Assembly (NCBI GenBank): GCA_023957975.1
Contig: JAMLGM010000001.1
Coordinates: 186,001-250,000, forward strand
DNA length: 64,000 nt
Source of the DNA: Microthrixaceae bacterium
Lineage (GTDB): Bacteria > Actinomycetota > Acidimicrobiia > Acidimicrobiales > Microtrichaceae
Reading direction: 5' to 3'
Shown: positions 1-8,788 of the stretch, in pieces
Layout of the letters: each line of letters begins with the position of its first letter
Numbering within the stretch: position 1 is the stretch's first letter
The notes under the pieces: generated by a model
What the model saw: only the letters and a program-made list of their open reading frames with translations
The model's database searches: none
What the model was told of the DNA's origin: nothing
Translations under genes and position numbers: made by a program

Positions 1-82
1 GCGGTGTTGACGGCGCGGGCCGCGAACCTTTGGAGGCCTGGCGCTTCGGGGGCCCGGACGGACGTCGCGAATCTTCGGACAC
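1..82 (-). CDS. N-terminal fragment of a probable penicillin-binding protein
   Basis: A GTG at 82 opens a reading frame that runs leftward off the window edge. Only 27 codons are visible: a basic, Pro/Ser-rich, disordered segment beginning VSEDSRRPSGPP. Such cytoplasmic tails precede the membrane anchor in actinobacterial class A penicillin-binding proteins. The gene follows the DUF5318 gene on the same strand after 6 bp. In Mycobacterium the DUF5318 gene Rv0049 precedes ponA1, so the identity is inferred from synteny alone. No catalytic sequence is in view. Confidence 0.3.
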   Translation of the reverse strand, partial: MSEDSRRPSGPPKRQASKGSRPAPSTP

Positions 83-88
83 GAGCGT

Positions 89-493
89 CTAGGCGCTTCG
101 CTGTGCCCCGAGCGGCGACGCGCTCAGAAGGTGGTTCCAGCGACACGACATGCACACCTCCACGAGGTAGCAGCGATACTCGCCCGTACGTTGCGACAGT
201 CGTTCGAGTTCTCGTTTGGAGTTGATCGCCCGCCCCTCCTTGGGCAGCCGCGGGCCGAACACGAACCGTACGTGGCGCAACTTGCGCGTCGCGCACAGTG
301 GGCACGGCGTCGGTGCGGCGGTGGAGTAGTCGCGACCGACTCGCAACAACTCCAGTTGGGCATCGCACACCTCTTCGCGATCGACCTCGCCGGCCCTCAC
401 GGCGCGAAGCAACCGTCGACGGTCGAGTCGATAGTCGACCGTGCCCGGATGGGCACCCGGGCGGCCATGGCCACGCGACTGGGGAAACTGCAC
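89..493 (-). CDS. DUF5318 family protein
   Basis: A 134-residue protein with two Cys pairs (CPLC near residue 62 and CMSC near residue 114) that look like a zinc ribbon, plus the family-like segments VEVCMSCRWNHL and RHVRFVFGPRLP. This matches the DUF5318 family of Actinobacteria, whose function is unknown. The start is a GTG at 493. A -10-like TAGTCT on the minus strand (500-505) lies 6 nt upstream and there is no Shine-Dalgarno sequence, which suggests a leaderless mRNA. The gene is followed by the probable penicillin-binding protein, so a link to envelope growth is inferred from position. Confidence 0.8.
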   Translation of the reverse strand: MQFPQSRGHGRPGAHPGTVDYRLDRRRLLRAVRAGEVDREEVCDAQLELLRVGRDYSTAAPTPCPLCATRKLRHVRFVFGPRLPKEGRAINSKRELERLSQRTGEYRCYLVEVCMSCRWNHLLSASPLGAQRSA

Positions 494-685
494 CCCGCAA
501 GACTACCGACCCTCACTGACACGACCACGGCGCCGAACCTGAGGACCGTGTCATCGCACGACGCCGCCGATCGGCGAGGGGTCCCCGACCGAGCAGGTTC
601 CATCGGGCAAAGTGAGAACGTGGCTCAACGACCTCAACGACGACGTCACCCCTCCGCGGGAAACCTGAATGAACCGCCGGAGGTC

Positions 686-1417
686 GTGGCCGCCTCCGTG
701 CCCGAGACATCGCTGAGCACCCTGACCTACCCCGTGGGCGCACCGTTCAATCCGACACGGGTTCGGTTCGGTCCCGGCCTCGCCGACGAGGCGCTCGACC
801 GGCTGATCGGTACCCCCGAAGGAAAGCGCATCCTCGAACTCGGGGCGGGCGACGGTTCCAACGCCATCGCCCTCGCTCGCCGCGGTGCGCGCGTTTTTGT
901 CGTCGACTCCTCGGCCGAACGCCTCGCCGTCGCGAGGGCCAACGCCGACACCGCAGGGGTACGGGTCGAGTTTCGCCACAGCGACCTCGCCGAACTCGCC
1001 GACGTTCGTGCCGATCGTCTCGATGGGTGTCTCGCGGTCTATTCGCTGGCGCGCGTCGTCGACGTCGCCCGCGTTTTTCGCCAGGTGCACCGACTCCTGC
1101 GCACCGAGGCGCCCCTCGTGGTGTCGCTGCCCCACCCGCTCGAACTCCTCACCCACGACTCGTCGCCGAACGAAGGTCCGCCGACCCTGACCCGGTCGGC
1201 GTTCGACGACTCGCGGATATTCGTCGGACCTGAACAGATTCCCGTCGAGCCTCACCACACCGCCGACATCGTCACCGCCCTGACCCGCTCGAGCTTTCAC
1301 GTCGACGCCGTGCTCGAACCACCGATGGGCTCCGCTGACGGCGACGTGTTTCGCGCTCCGCGCCACGACTACATCCCGGCGACCGCCATCTACCGAGGTC
1401 GCAAGCTCGGAACGTAA
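686..1417 (+). CDS. class I SAM-dependent methyltransferase
   Basis: The core contains motif I (RILELGAGDGSNAIALARRG) and a following acidic residue in FVVDSS that would hold the SAM ribose, then a motif II/III-like region around VYSLARVVDVARVFRQVHRLL. The overall layout is that of a Rossmann-fold methyltransferase; the substrate cannot be told. The frame is open far upstream, opposite DUF5318, so the start is uncertain. GTG at 686 or 698, or a GTG at 620, are possible; 686 gives 243 residues with all motifs. It converges on the cca gene with 18 bp between stops. Confidence 0.65.
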   Translation: MAASVPETSLSTLTYPVGAPFNPTRVRFGPGLADEALDRLIGTPEGKRILELGAGDGSNAIALARRGARVFVVDSSAERLAVARANADTAGVRVEFRHSDLAELADVRADRLDGCLAVYSLARVVDVARVFRQVHRLLRTEAPLVVSLPHPLELLTHDSSPNEGPPTLTRSAFDDSRIFVGPEQIPVEPHHTADIVTALTRSSFHVDAVLEPPMGSADGDVFRAPRHDYIPATAIYRGRKLGT

Positions 1418-1435
1418 CCGGGGCACCCCGGGCGG

Positions 1436-2713
1436 TTATGACTCCGACCGCCGGGCGAGCCATTCACGCAACACCTCGGTCGCCTCGGCACGATCAAACG
1501 GACCCACCTCAAGACGGTGGGCCGTCAGGTGAGCCAAGGCGTCACCGACCTGTCGTCCCGCCGCCAAGCCCAGGTCCTCCATCACCCCGCGACCGTCGAT
1601 CGGAATCGACATCTCCGCAAGGTTCTCCCGAACGGACAGTTCCCGAATCGCCGAGTCGAGTTCCGTCGCTCCAGCGGCGCCGAGCGCGCCTGCCACCTCG
1701 ACGATGTCGCCAACCAGGTCGAAGCGACCGGCCACGAAACGTCGCACATCGCCCGCACTCCAGGGCCCAGCGTGGTCGATCAGGGTTCGCACCCCGCGAA
1801 CAACGCCACCGACTCGCTGCACCGTTGTCTTCGAATGGCGCAGACGCCGTAGCCGGGCGGTGGCGTCGACTCGCGGGTCGACCGCCAGGATGGCCGCGAG
1901 GCGAACGTGCGGGTCACGGCGCAACAACGACCAGTCGATACGCCCGAGCACCGATTCGGTGAGTTCGGGCACAAAGCCATCGGCCAGCGAGTGGTCGATC
2001 AGGAACGCAAGGCCACGCTGCGGATCGCGCAACGACAGCAGCTTTTCGAACTCGTCGCGAATCCGCTCGACGCTCACCACCGAAAGACGGTGGTGCATCG
2101 ACTCGACGGCATCGACGAGCTCCCGCTGGGCGACGAGATCGAACCGGGCGACGAATCGAGCCGCTCGCATCATCCGTAACGGGTCGTCAGAAAACGACTC
2201 CTCAGGCGACAGCGGCGTGGCAAGACGACGAGCGCACAGATCCGCGAGCCCGTGGAATGGATCGATGAGCGCCGGTTCTGGTTGAGTCACCTCGATCGCC
2301 AACGCGTTGATCGTGAAGTCGCGACGACCCAGATCGACCGCCACCTCAGTGCTGTAGGCCACATTCGGCTTACGGCTGTCGGGCTCATAGGACTCGGCGC
2401 GATGCGTCGTCACCTCGACGAGTCGATCATCGACATGCGCAGCGATGGTGCCGAAACGCTCACCCTGTGTCCACAACGATTGCGCCAACGGAGCCAACAA
2501 CCGTTTGGACTCCGAGGGCAGCGCGTCGGTGGTGAAGTCGAGGTCGGGCTCGACACTCGTATCACCCAGCAACAGGTCGCGAACGCTGCCTCCGACGATG
2601 TAGAGACGGTACCCGGCGGTCGCGAACGCTTCGCCAAGCGGTCGGCACTGTTCGAAGAGTTCGGTGGCTGCCGGGGTCGAGAGGGCGGTGACCTCGTCGA
2701 GCGGCGAGGTCAT
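1436..2713 (-). CDS. cca: CCA tRNA nucleotidyltransferase
   Basis: Adds or repairs the 3' CCA end of tRNAs. The head has the class II signature: YIVGGSVRDLLLG near residue 38 and the metal-binding DLDFTTD near residue 58, then RRDFTINALA and the template region with DDPLRMMRAARFVARF. The C-terminal half has the usual helical neck/tail region. The length, 425 residues, is shorter than the mycobacterial PcnA form but complete for the family. The ATG at 2713 overlaps the stop of the upstream deacetylase gene by 4 bp (ATGA), so the two are translationally coupled. Several tRNA genes in this window lack encoded CCA and need this enzyme. Confidence 0.92.
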   Translation of the reverse strand: MTSPLDEVTALSTPAATELFEQCRPLGEAFATAGYRLYIVGGSVRDLLLGDTSVEPDLDFTTDALPSESKRLLAPLAQSLWTQGERFGTIAAHVDDRLVEVTTHRAESYEPDSRKPNVAYSTEVAVDLGRRDFTINALAIEVTQPEPALIDPFHGLADLCARRLATPLSPEESFSDDPLRMMRAARFVARFDLVAQRELVDAVESMHHRLSVVSVERIRDEFEKLLSLRDPQRGLAFLIDHSLADGFVPELTESVLGRIDWSLLRRDPHVRLAAILAVDPRVDATARLRRLRHSKTTVQRVGGVVRGVRTLIDHAGPWSAGDVRRFVAGRFDLVGDIVEVAGALGAAGATELDSAIRELSVRENLAEMSIPIDGRGVMEDLGLAAGRQVGDALAHLTAHRLEVGPFDRAEATEVLREWLARRSES

Positions 2714-3714
2714 TGGTATCCCTGTGTCGTCTCGATCATTCGAATGAGGTCGTTCGGATCGAACTCGTGATTCGAGGTCGGTGCCTCAGGGTGATGGCGA
2801 AGACCCAACAGCGCCGCCATCGTCGCCTCCGCGCTCAAGGTCAACGCGTCGAGGTCGTAGCCGCCCTCGAGAAACGCGATCGTGTGGCGTGGCTTCACCA
2901 CCTGCATCAGGCGCATCGTCAACTCACCGAAGTCGCCTGAGCTCAAGCCCATGTCGCTCAACGGGTCATCGCGATGAGCGTCAAAGCCCGCCGACAACAG
3001 CAGCCACGTCGGGTCGAACCGTTCGATCAGCGGTCCGATCACGCGATCCAGGGTTTCGTAGTACGCGGCTCCCGTCACCATGGGAGGCAACGGCACGTTG
3101 ACCGTGGCCCCGAGCGCGTTCGGCCCGCCGATCTCATCGAGACGTCCCGTGTGTGGGTACAGCGGAGACTGGTGCCACGACACATACAAGACGTTCGGAT
3201 CGTCATAAAAGATGTCCTGGGTGCCATTGCCGTGATGGACATCGAAATCGACGATCGCCACGCGATCGCCACGGTCGCGAAGCGCGACTGCGGCCACCGC
3301 CACGTTGTTCAGGAGGCAAAACCCCATCGATTGTGCCCGCGTCGCGTGATGGCCGGGAGGACGAGACAGACAAAAAGCCGCCACCGCCGCGCCGGAATCG
3401 AGCAGATCGATCGCCGTCAACCCGGTTCCGGCACTGCGAACCGCTACGTCGACCGAGTGAGGTGAGGCGACCGTGTCGGAATCGAGTTGAACATGGTGCC
3501 CGCGGATGTGTTCGAGGCGTTCGAGCATTGCCTCGTCGTGAACCTTCGCCAGTTCGATCGGTCGCGCCGCACGCGGCGCTGCCACCAGAACTGCGTCACG
3601 CACCATCGGCGAACGCGCCGCCGACATCACCGAGTCGTAGCGCCGCGGCGACTCGGGGTGATAGCGGCCGGTCTGATGGTCGACCGAGCTCGGATCCGTG
3701 ACCAAGACCAACAT
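2710..3714 (-). CDS. histone deacetylase superfamily protein (AcuC/HDAC-like)
   Basis: A 334-residue zinc-dependent deacetylase of the arginase/HDAC fold. The family motifs are present: SRPPGHHAT with the tandem catalytic His pair, VDFDVHHGNGTQ carrying Asp/His zinc ligands, and LSAGFDAHRDDPL. Substrates may be acetylated proteins (as for AcuC) or acetylpolyamines; the sequence does not decide. The chosen ATG at 3714 has a -10-like TACGCT (3723-3728) 8 nt upstream and no Shine-Dalgarno, consistent with a leaderless transcript. It is coupled to cca and divergent from a GNAT acetyltransferase gene 96 bp away. The open frame continues upstream to 4401 but that part is antisense to the GNAT gene. 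Confidence 0.88.
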   Translation of the reverse strand: MLVLVTDPSSVDHQTGRYHPESPRRYDSVMSAARSPMVRDAVLVAAPRAARPIELAKVHDEAMLERLEHIRGHHVQLDSDTVASPHSVDVAVRSAGTGLTAIDLLDSGAAVAAFCLSRPPGHHATRAQSMGFCLLNNVAVAAVALRDRGDRVAIVDFDVHHGNGTQDIFYDDPNVLYVSWHQSPLYPHTGRLDEIGGPNALGATVNVPLPPMVTGAAYYETLDRVIGPLIERFDPTWLLLSAGFDAHRDDPLSDMGLSSGDFGELTMRLMQVVKPRHTIAFLEGGYDLDALTLSAEATMAALLGLRHHPEAPTSNHEFDPNDLIRMIETTQGYQ

Positions 3715-3810
3715 CGGCCACCAGCGTACGATGGCTGGGTTCCCTCCGGGAACTGCTGGCGCACATCGCCTGCACCGACGACCCAACCGCGCACGAGGCC
3801 CCCACCCGAC

Positions 3811-4521
3811 ATGACACGTCGAACGCTCAACGTCGGCAGCGACCGCTTCACCGTCGGCCCGTGGCACGAGCACCCCGACGTTGCCTACATCACGGTGGCG
3901 CCGTCCGCGCACCAGCTGACCAACCCGTACGCCGTCACCCAATGCCTGGAGCAGCTCGGCGAACTGGGGTACCGGGCCGCCGTGACCTCCGCGCTTCGCG
4001 GTTCCGATGCCCACGTGTTCGAGGCGGCCGGATTCGTTCGGCGCGAACGGCTGCACGTGCTGCGCCACGAACTCGGCAACCTCCCACCGATCGACCGAAC
4101 AGGTGCTCGGCTGCTGCGTCGCGGACGTCGACGCGACCGTCGGGTCGTCCTCGACGTCGACGAACGAGCCTTCGAACGTTTCTGGGCTCTGGGAAGCGAC
4201 GGGCTCGACGAGGCACTCAACGCGACGGCGTCGGTGCGCTTTCGCGTCGCCAGCGATCGCGACGTGTTCGGCTACGCGGTCACCGGACGCTCCGGCGAGG
4301 TCGGCTACCTTCAGCGACTCGCCGTCGATCCGGTCCGCAGCGGCGGCGGAATCGGTACAGCCCTCGTGCTCGATGCGCTGCACTGGCTTCGCGATCGTCA
4401 CGGTCGATTCATGCTCGTGAACACCCAGGAGTCCAACGCCGCGGCCTTACGGCTGTACCTCCGCCTCGGGTTCAACATGGTCGACGAACACCTGACCGTC
4501 CTGCAGTGGCCGGGCGAATGA
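3811..4521 (+). CDS. GNAT family N-acetyltransferase
   Basis: A 236-residue acetyltransferase. The C-terminal half has the acetyl-CoA motif A as LAVDPVRSGGGIGTALVL followed by ALRLYLRLGF, which matches motif B of GNAT enzymes. The N-terminal half (HPDVAYITVAPSAHQLTNPYA ...) resembles a degenerate first GNAT-like lobe with GSDAHVFEAAGFVRRERL. The substrate is unknown. The stop overlaps the ATG of the DUF6049 gene (ATGA), so the pair is coupled. This gene occupies the position of the NUDIX gene Rv3908 in mycobacteria. Confidence 0.8.
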   Translation: MTRRTLNVGSDRFTVGPWHEHPDVAYITVAPSAHQLTNPYAVTQCLEQLGELGYRAAVTSALRGSDAHVFEAAGFVRRERLHVLRHELGNLPPIDRTGARLLRRGRRRDRRVVLDVDERAFERFWALGSDGLDEALNATASVRFRVASDRDVFGYAVTGRSGEVGYLQRLAVDPVRSGGGIGTALVLDALHWLRDRHGRFMLVNTQESNAAALRLYLRLGFNMVDEHLTVLQWPGE

Positions 4522-6581
4522 GGCGCTCATCTCGTGCGTTATGGCGCGTGGCGGCGATCATCGCCGCTGTCACCTGCCTGTACCCCTCACCCGTGGGCGC
4601 GCAGCCGATTCCAGAGGGCGAAGGCACCGAGCCGTCGACGTCGGCCATTCAACTCGAGTCGGTGACACCCTGGGTGACCGAAAGCGGCACGTTTCGGGCC
4701 GTCTTCGACGCCGATGGTTTCCCTGAGGGCGCCAAGCTCACCTATCGCATCCGCCAACCGGTTTCCGGCACCGAGTCCGACCGTCGAGAGCAGTTGATCG
4801 ACCTGTGGAACGGCACCGCCCGAACGAACGTGTTGCACGCCAACACCACCGTGGACGTTGCCGATCTCATCCAAGGCGACCGCGTGCTGCTCGACATCCC
4901 GATTCGCGCCCGCTCCACTCGCCGCTCGGGCGCGGTGTTGATCCCCGGGCCGGGCACCTATGCGGTCGACGTCACGATCCGGTCCGGGTCTTCGGTGATC
5001 TATGAGACCCAACTTTCACTCAACGCACTGCCGGCCCCAGAACGTCAAAGCACACCGTTTCAATTGGCCGTCGTGGCGAACCTGTCCGGGCCGATCGGCT
5101 CCGATGAGTCCGGCACGATCGACGACACGGCGGCGGTCGAACGAACCCTGCAGCGCTATCGAGATCTCATCGAAGACGCCGCGGGCGCGCCGATAGCGGT
5201 GTCGATCTCGCCACAACTCCTGGTCACCGCCCCGTCCGATGCACAGCCGCCGCGCCTCATGGACGCCCTCACCAGTGCCTCGACCGTCGAACGCCCGTGG
5301 GCCGACCTCGACCTGGAAGCCTGGGCGAAAATCGACGCTGCGCAACTCGTGCGAACCTCCCTGCTCGACGGAGCACAAGCGTTGAGTGCACTCGGCGTCA
5401 GTGCGACACAGCGAACCATGTGGTTTGATGGCGCAACCGTCGGCACGCAGGCGCTCCCGTTGTTGGCACGGCTCGGCTACCGCATCGTTTCGCTCGACGA
5501 CGGACGCATCACGGGCTTCACCGCTCCCACCGGCGAGTCGGGATACACACGACCGGTACAGCTCGCGTCGAGTCCGCCCATGTCCGCCCTCGTGACCGAC
5601 CCCGTGGTCGCCGACCTGTTGTCGGGCGACCTCCGCGACTCCGTCCTCGCCGCCCATCGACTTCTCACGCTGTTCAGCACAGCGCATCTGGCGGGCCAAG
5701 AGCCCCGCGGCGCCTCGATCGTCGTCGGCGACGATGTGGATCCGGACGTCGTCGCCGCGCTCTACCGCGATGTCGCTGAAGGCACCGACGCGCTTGAGCA
5801 CCCGATCGACGCGTCGGCCGACACCAACTCGACGACCACCACAACACGCCAACCGACGGGCGACCCACCGATACGCGCCGCCGTCGAACTCGTCCTTCCC
5901 GACCAGTTGAACACCCTGTCGCCACTCACCAGCACCGATCAAGGCCAACCGACGGTGACACCCGTCGACTCGCCGTCGGTGGCGTCGGTGGCGTCGGTCG
6001 TCCCTGAAGCCCGGGCGCTCATCGACGACTACGCCACGATCATCGGCTCCGGCACCGACGATGCCCGCCGAATCTCCAACGTCGTGCAACGGTCACTCGA
6101 CCGTCGGATCGAGCCATCGGTCCAGGCTGGGATGCTCAACGACGTGATCGACGAGATGAACCAGGCGCTCGGCGCCATCACGGTCTCCAAGCCCCGCGCG
6201 CTCAACGTGACTGAGCGCAACACCACCATTCCATTACGGGTCGTCAACGACCTCGACCGCCCCATCAATGTCCGGCTACGCCTGAAGAGTTCGAGAATGA
6301 ACTTCGTCGACGGCGACGTTCAGGCGCTGAGCCTGGAACCCGGGGTCAATCCCATTCCCATCCGGGTCGAGGTGTTGACTTCCGGGCAGTTCACGATGGA
6401 GGCGGAGGTACTCGCGCCCGAGTCGACTCGTGTGATCGCTTCGACACGCCAGCACATTCGCTCTACGGCATTCAGTGGGGTCGGTCTGGTCTTGTCCGGC
6501 GGAGCACTCATCTTCCTAGTGGTGTGGTGGCTACGAACTCCGCACCGCAAAAGGCCGGCCGATCAACCCGACGAACGGTGA
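4518..6581 (+). CDS. DUF6049-like secreted, membrane-anchored protein
   Basis: A 687-residue protein in the position of mycobacterial Rv3909. It has an N-terminal signal peptide (basic MRRSSRALWR, hydrophobic core, cleavage likely after VGAQ), a large extracytoplasmic part, a Thr-rich low-complexity stretch near residue 437, and a single C-terminal membrane segment (VGLVLSGGALIFLVVWWL) ending in a basic tail. The ectodomain has a beta-rich C-terminal part (RNTTIPLRVVNDLDRPINVRL) of the kind seen in NEW3-like envelope domains. Function is unknown; in mycobacteria the locus is tied to MurJ and cell-wall regulation. The start overlaps the GNAT stop. Confidence 0.75.
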   Translation: MRRSSRALWRVAAIIAAVTCLYPSPVGAQPIPEGEGTEPSTSAIQLESVTPWVTESGTFRAVFDADGFPEGAKLTYRIRQPVSGTESDRREQLIDLWNGTARTNVLHANTTVDVADLIQGDRVLLDIPIRARSTRRSGAVLIPGPGTYAVDVTIRSGSSVIYETQLSLNALPAPERQSTPFQLAVVANLSGPIGSDESGTIDDTAAVERTLQRYRDLIEDAAGAPIAVSISPQLLVTAPSDAQPPRLMDALTSASTVERPWADLDLEAWAKIDAAQLVRTSLLDGAQALSALGVSATQRTMWFDGATVGTQALPLLARLGYRIVSLDDGRITGFTAPTGESGYTRPVQLASSPPMSALVTDPVVADLLSGDLRDSVLAAHRLLTLFSTAHLAGQEPRGASIVVGDDVDPDVVAALYRDVAEGTDALEHPIDASADTNSTTTTTRQPTGDPPIRAAVELVLPDQLNTLSPLTSTDQGQPTVTPVDSPSVASVASVVPEARALIDDYATIIGSGTDDARRISNVVQRSLDRRIEPSVQAGMLNDVIDEMNQALGAITVSKPRALNVTERNTTIPLRVVNDLDRPINVRLRLKSSRMNFVDGDVQALSLEPGVNPIPIRVEVLTSGQFTMEAEVLAPESTRVIASTRQHIRSTAFSGVGLVLSGGALIFLVVWWLRTPHRKRPADQPDER

Positions 6582-6644
6582 ACCCGGGACCGTCACCCAC
6601 CCGGCGCCGGACCGACACTGAAGCGCCCCGATAGCCTCACACGC

Positions 6645-8183
6645 GTGAACTCGGAGTCACGAGGACCAGTTCTCGCCTCACCCGGCCTCCTCATCGGAGG
6701 TCGCTACGAACTGCGGGCGAACGTCGGCGCGGGCGCAATGGCCCAGGTGTGGAGTGCTACCGACCAGGTGCTCAACCGAGTCGTCGCGGTGAAGATTCTT
6801 CATCAGCATCTGATCAGTGATCCGGCTTCGGTCGAGCGATTCCGTCGGGAGGCGTACGCGATCGCCGCGCTGGCCCATCCCAACATCGTCGGTGTCTACG
6901 ACACCGTCTTCGACGGCGCCATCCAGGCGATCGTCATGGAATACGTCGACGGGGTCACCCTTCGACAACTCCTCGATGAACGCAAGACGCTCGCCGAACC
7001 CGAACTCGTCGAACTCCTCGACGGCATCGCCATGGCGCTCGACCACGCCCATCGCAACGGCATCGTGCACCGAGATATCAAGCCGGCGAACATCCTCGTG
7101 ACCCGATCCCACACGCCCAAATTGACCGACTTCGGAATCGCCAAAGGTCCCGAAGACGCAGATCTGACCGTGGTCGGAACCATCATCGGCACCGCGGCCT
7201 ATCTGGCTCCGGAACAGGTGCGATCGGGTCCCGTCGATCGTCGCGCCGACCTCTACGCGCTTGCGACCGTCGCCTATGAGGCGCTCACCGGTCGTGCGCC
7301 CTTCGTCGGTGGCGACCCTGCCGCCGTCGCACTCGCCCGGTTACATGAAGCCCCGCGCGACCTCACAGAACAGGGTGTGTCCCCCGGCCTGGCGTCGGTG
7401 ATCATGCGCAATCTCGAGGAGTCACCCGATCGCCGGCACCAGTCGGCCGCCGACTTTCTCACCGCCCTGCGCAACGCTGCCAGGGACCCCCACCGCGCGG
7501 TACTCAACGCGCAACTCAACCCGGCACCGACGTCGATCGCCAGCGAAACCCGACCCGATAGGCCGACGGTCCCGAGACAATCCGTCAACACCGTACCCCG
7601 CCGGCGATCCGTCATCGGCACCCTGGTGACCACGCTGCTCCTCGTCGCGCCACCAGTCCTCGTGGTCGCGTTACTGGCCACATCGGCCTCGACCACCAAG
7701 ATCACCTCCACCACGACCTCCCCGCCTTCGGAAATCGGACCTGTCGAGATCGCCTCGGTGTCGACCTTCGACCCCGAAGGCGACGGCACCGAACACGACG
7801 AGGAGACTTCCAACCTCGGCGATGGCGATCTTGATTCGGCCTGGCACACCGAGCGCTACGAAGCACGCGACTTCGGTACCAAGTCCGGCGTCGGTCTCAT
7901 CATCGACCTCGGCACCAGTCACGAGCTTTCCGAACTGCAACTCAACGGGTCCACCGGCTGGGTCGGTTCCGTCGCGGTGACCGAAACCGACCCGCGAATC
8001 GCGGGGGAAATTCCCGGACCCAGCCGGCCGATAGCGATGACTTCCTCACCGATCGGCATCCCGCTCGACGGCACTTCGGGCCGCTTCGTCACGGTCTGGA
8101 TCACGGAGTTATCCGCCGTCGAACAGGGCCGCCATCAGGTCGCGCTGTCCGAGGTCGCCGTCATCGGAAGGTCGGCTGCATGA
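6645..8183 (+). CDS. transmembrane Ser/Thr protein kinase with discoidin-like ectodomain
   Basis: Residues 21-280 are a full Hanks kinase: Gly loop NVGAGAMAQVW, catalytic Lys50 in VAVKIL, Glu69, HRDIKPAN with Asp144, TDFGIAK with Asp162, and YLAPEQ. A basic linker leads to one membrane segment near 330-350 and a Thr-rich stretch. The C-terminal ~140 residues (FDPEGDGTEHDEE ... GVGLIIDLGTSHELSELQLNG) resemble an F5/8-type discoidin fold. In Mycobacterium the equivalent position holds MviN/MurJ fused to a pseudokinase and a similar ectodomain; here the kinase looks active and no MurJ domain is present. The GTG at 6645 has TAGCCT (6632-6637) 7 nt upstream, consistent with a leaderless mRNA. Confidence 0.9.
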   Translation: MNSESRGPVLASPGLLIGGRYELRANVGAGAMAQVWSATDQVLNRVVAVKILHQHLISDPASVERFRREAYAIAALAHPNIVGVYDTVFDGAIQAIVMEYVDGVTLRQLLDERKTLAEPELVELLDGIAMALDHAHRNGIVHRDIKPANILVTRSHTPKLTDFGIAKGPEDADLTVVGTIIGTAAYLAPEQVRSGPVDRRADLYALATVAYEALTGRAPFVGGDPAAVALARLHEAPRDLTEQGVSPGLASVIMRNLEESPDRRHQSAADFLTALRNAARDPHRAVLNAQLNPAPTSIASETRPDRPTVPRQSVNTVPRRRSVIGTLVTTLLLVAPPVLVVALLATSASTTKITSTTTSPPSEIGPVEIASVSTFDPEGDGTEHDEETSNLGDGDLDSAWHTERYEARDFGTKSGVGLIIDLGTSHELSELQLNGSTGWVGSVAVTETDPRIAGEIPGPSRPIAMTSSPIGIPLDGTSGRFVTVWITELSAVEQGRHQVALSEVAVIGRSAA

Positions 8184-8788
8184 ACCGAAAGCCCGAGGCC
8201 GCCTCGAGCGTTCCGCTCCGCGACGAAGACGCGGAACTGGAGGATCTCGCACGCCGCAGCGCTCAGGGGGATCGGCGGGCGCTCGAAGAGTTGCTCGGCG
8301 CACTTCACGCACGGATCGCGACGGTATGTCGCCGAATCTGTGGGCCCGACTTCGACGACGCCGCCCAACACGCCATGATCAACGTCGCCCGCGGCATCGA
8401 GGGTTTCGACCAACGAGCGTCGGTCACCACGTGGGCGTATCGCATTGCCACCAACGCTTCGCTCGACGAGCTGCGGCGCCGGCAACGTCGCGGTACGTCC
8501 GTCGACCTCGACCACGTCGTCATCGTCGACCGGTCGACGCCGCATTCCGATTCGATCACCGACCGGATGGTGATCGAGGCCGCCCTCGACGATCTCGAAC
8601 CGGAGTTCCGCTCCGTCATCGTCATGCGTGAAACCGTCGGGATGGACTACGCCGAGATCGCCGCTGCCCTCGGTGTTCCGATCGGTACGGTGCGCTCGCG
8701 CCTGTCCCGTGCCAAGGGTCACCTGGCGGCAGCGCTGCGGGCGGGGAACCAATTCGACGCCGCCGACGTCCAAGGTGATGTCCTATGA
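8180..8788 (+). CDS. ECF-type RNA polymerase sigma factor (SigM position)
   Basis: A 202-residue group IV sigma factor. Region 2 has FDQRASVTTWAYRIATNASLDELRRR (the region 2.3/2.4 pattern), and region 4 has the helix-turn-helix MDYAEIAAALGVPIGTVRSRLSRAKGHL. It sits where sigM lies in mycobacteria. The start ATG overlaps the kinase stop (ATGA) and the stop overlaps the next start, so kinase, sigma factor and the following membrane protein form one coupled unit. The gene may therefore be co-regulated with, or phosphorylated in response to, the kinase; that is inference. Confidence 0.9.
   Translation: MNRKPEAASSVPLRDEDAELEDLARRSAQGDRRALEELLGALHARIATVCRRICGPDFDDAAQHAMINVARGIEGFDQRASVTTWAYRIATNASLDELRRRQRRGTSVDLDHVVIVDRSTPHSDSITDRMVIEAALDDLEPEFRSVIVMRETVGMDYAEIAAALGVPIGTVRSRLSRAKGHLAAALRAGNQFDAADVQGDVL

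Noticed and set aside
131..685. N-terminal extension of the methyltransferase frame
   Set aside because: This part is antisense to DUF5318 and has no domain features; the methyltransferase fold begins after 686.
3715..4401. N-terminal extension of the HDAC-like frame
   Set aside because: It is antisense to the GNAT gene, and the HDAC family starts at the ATG at 3714.
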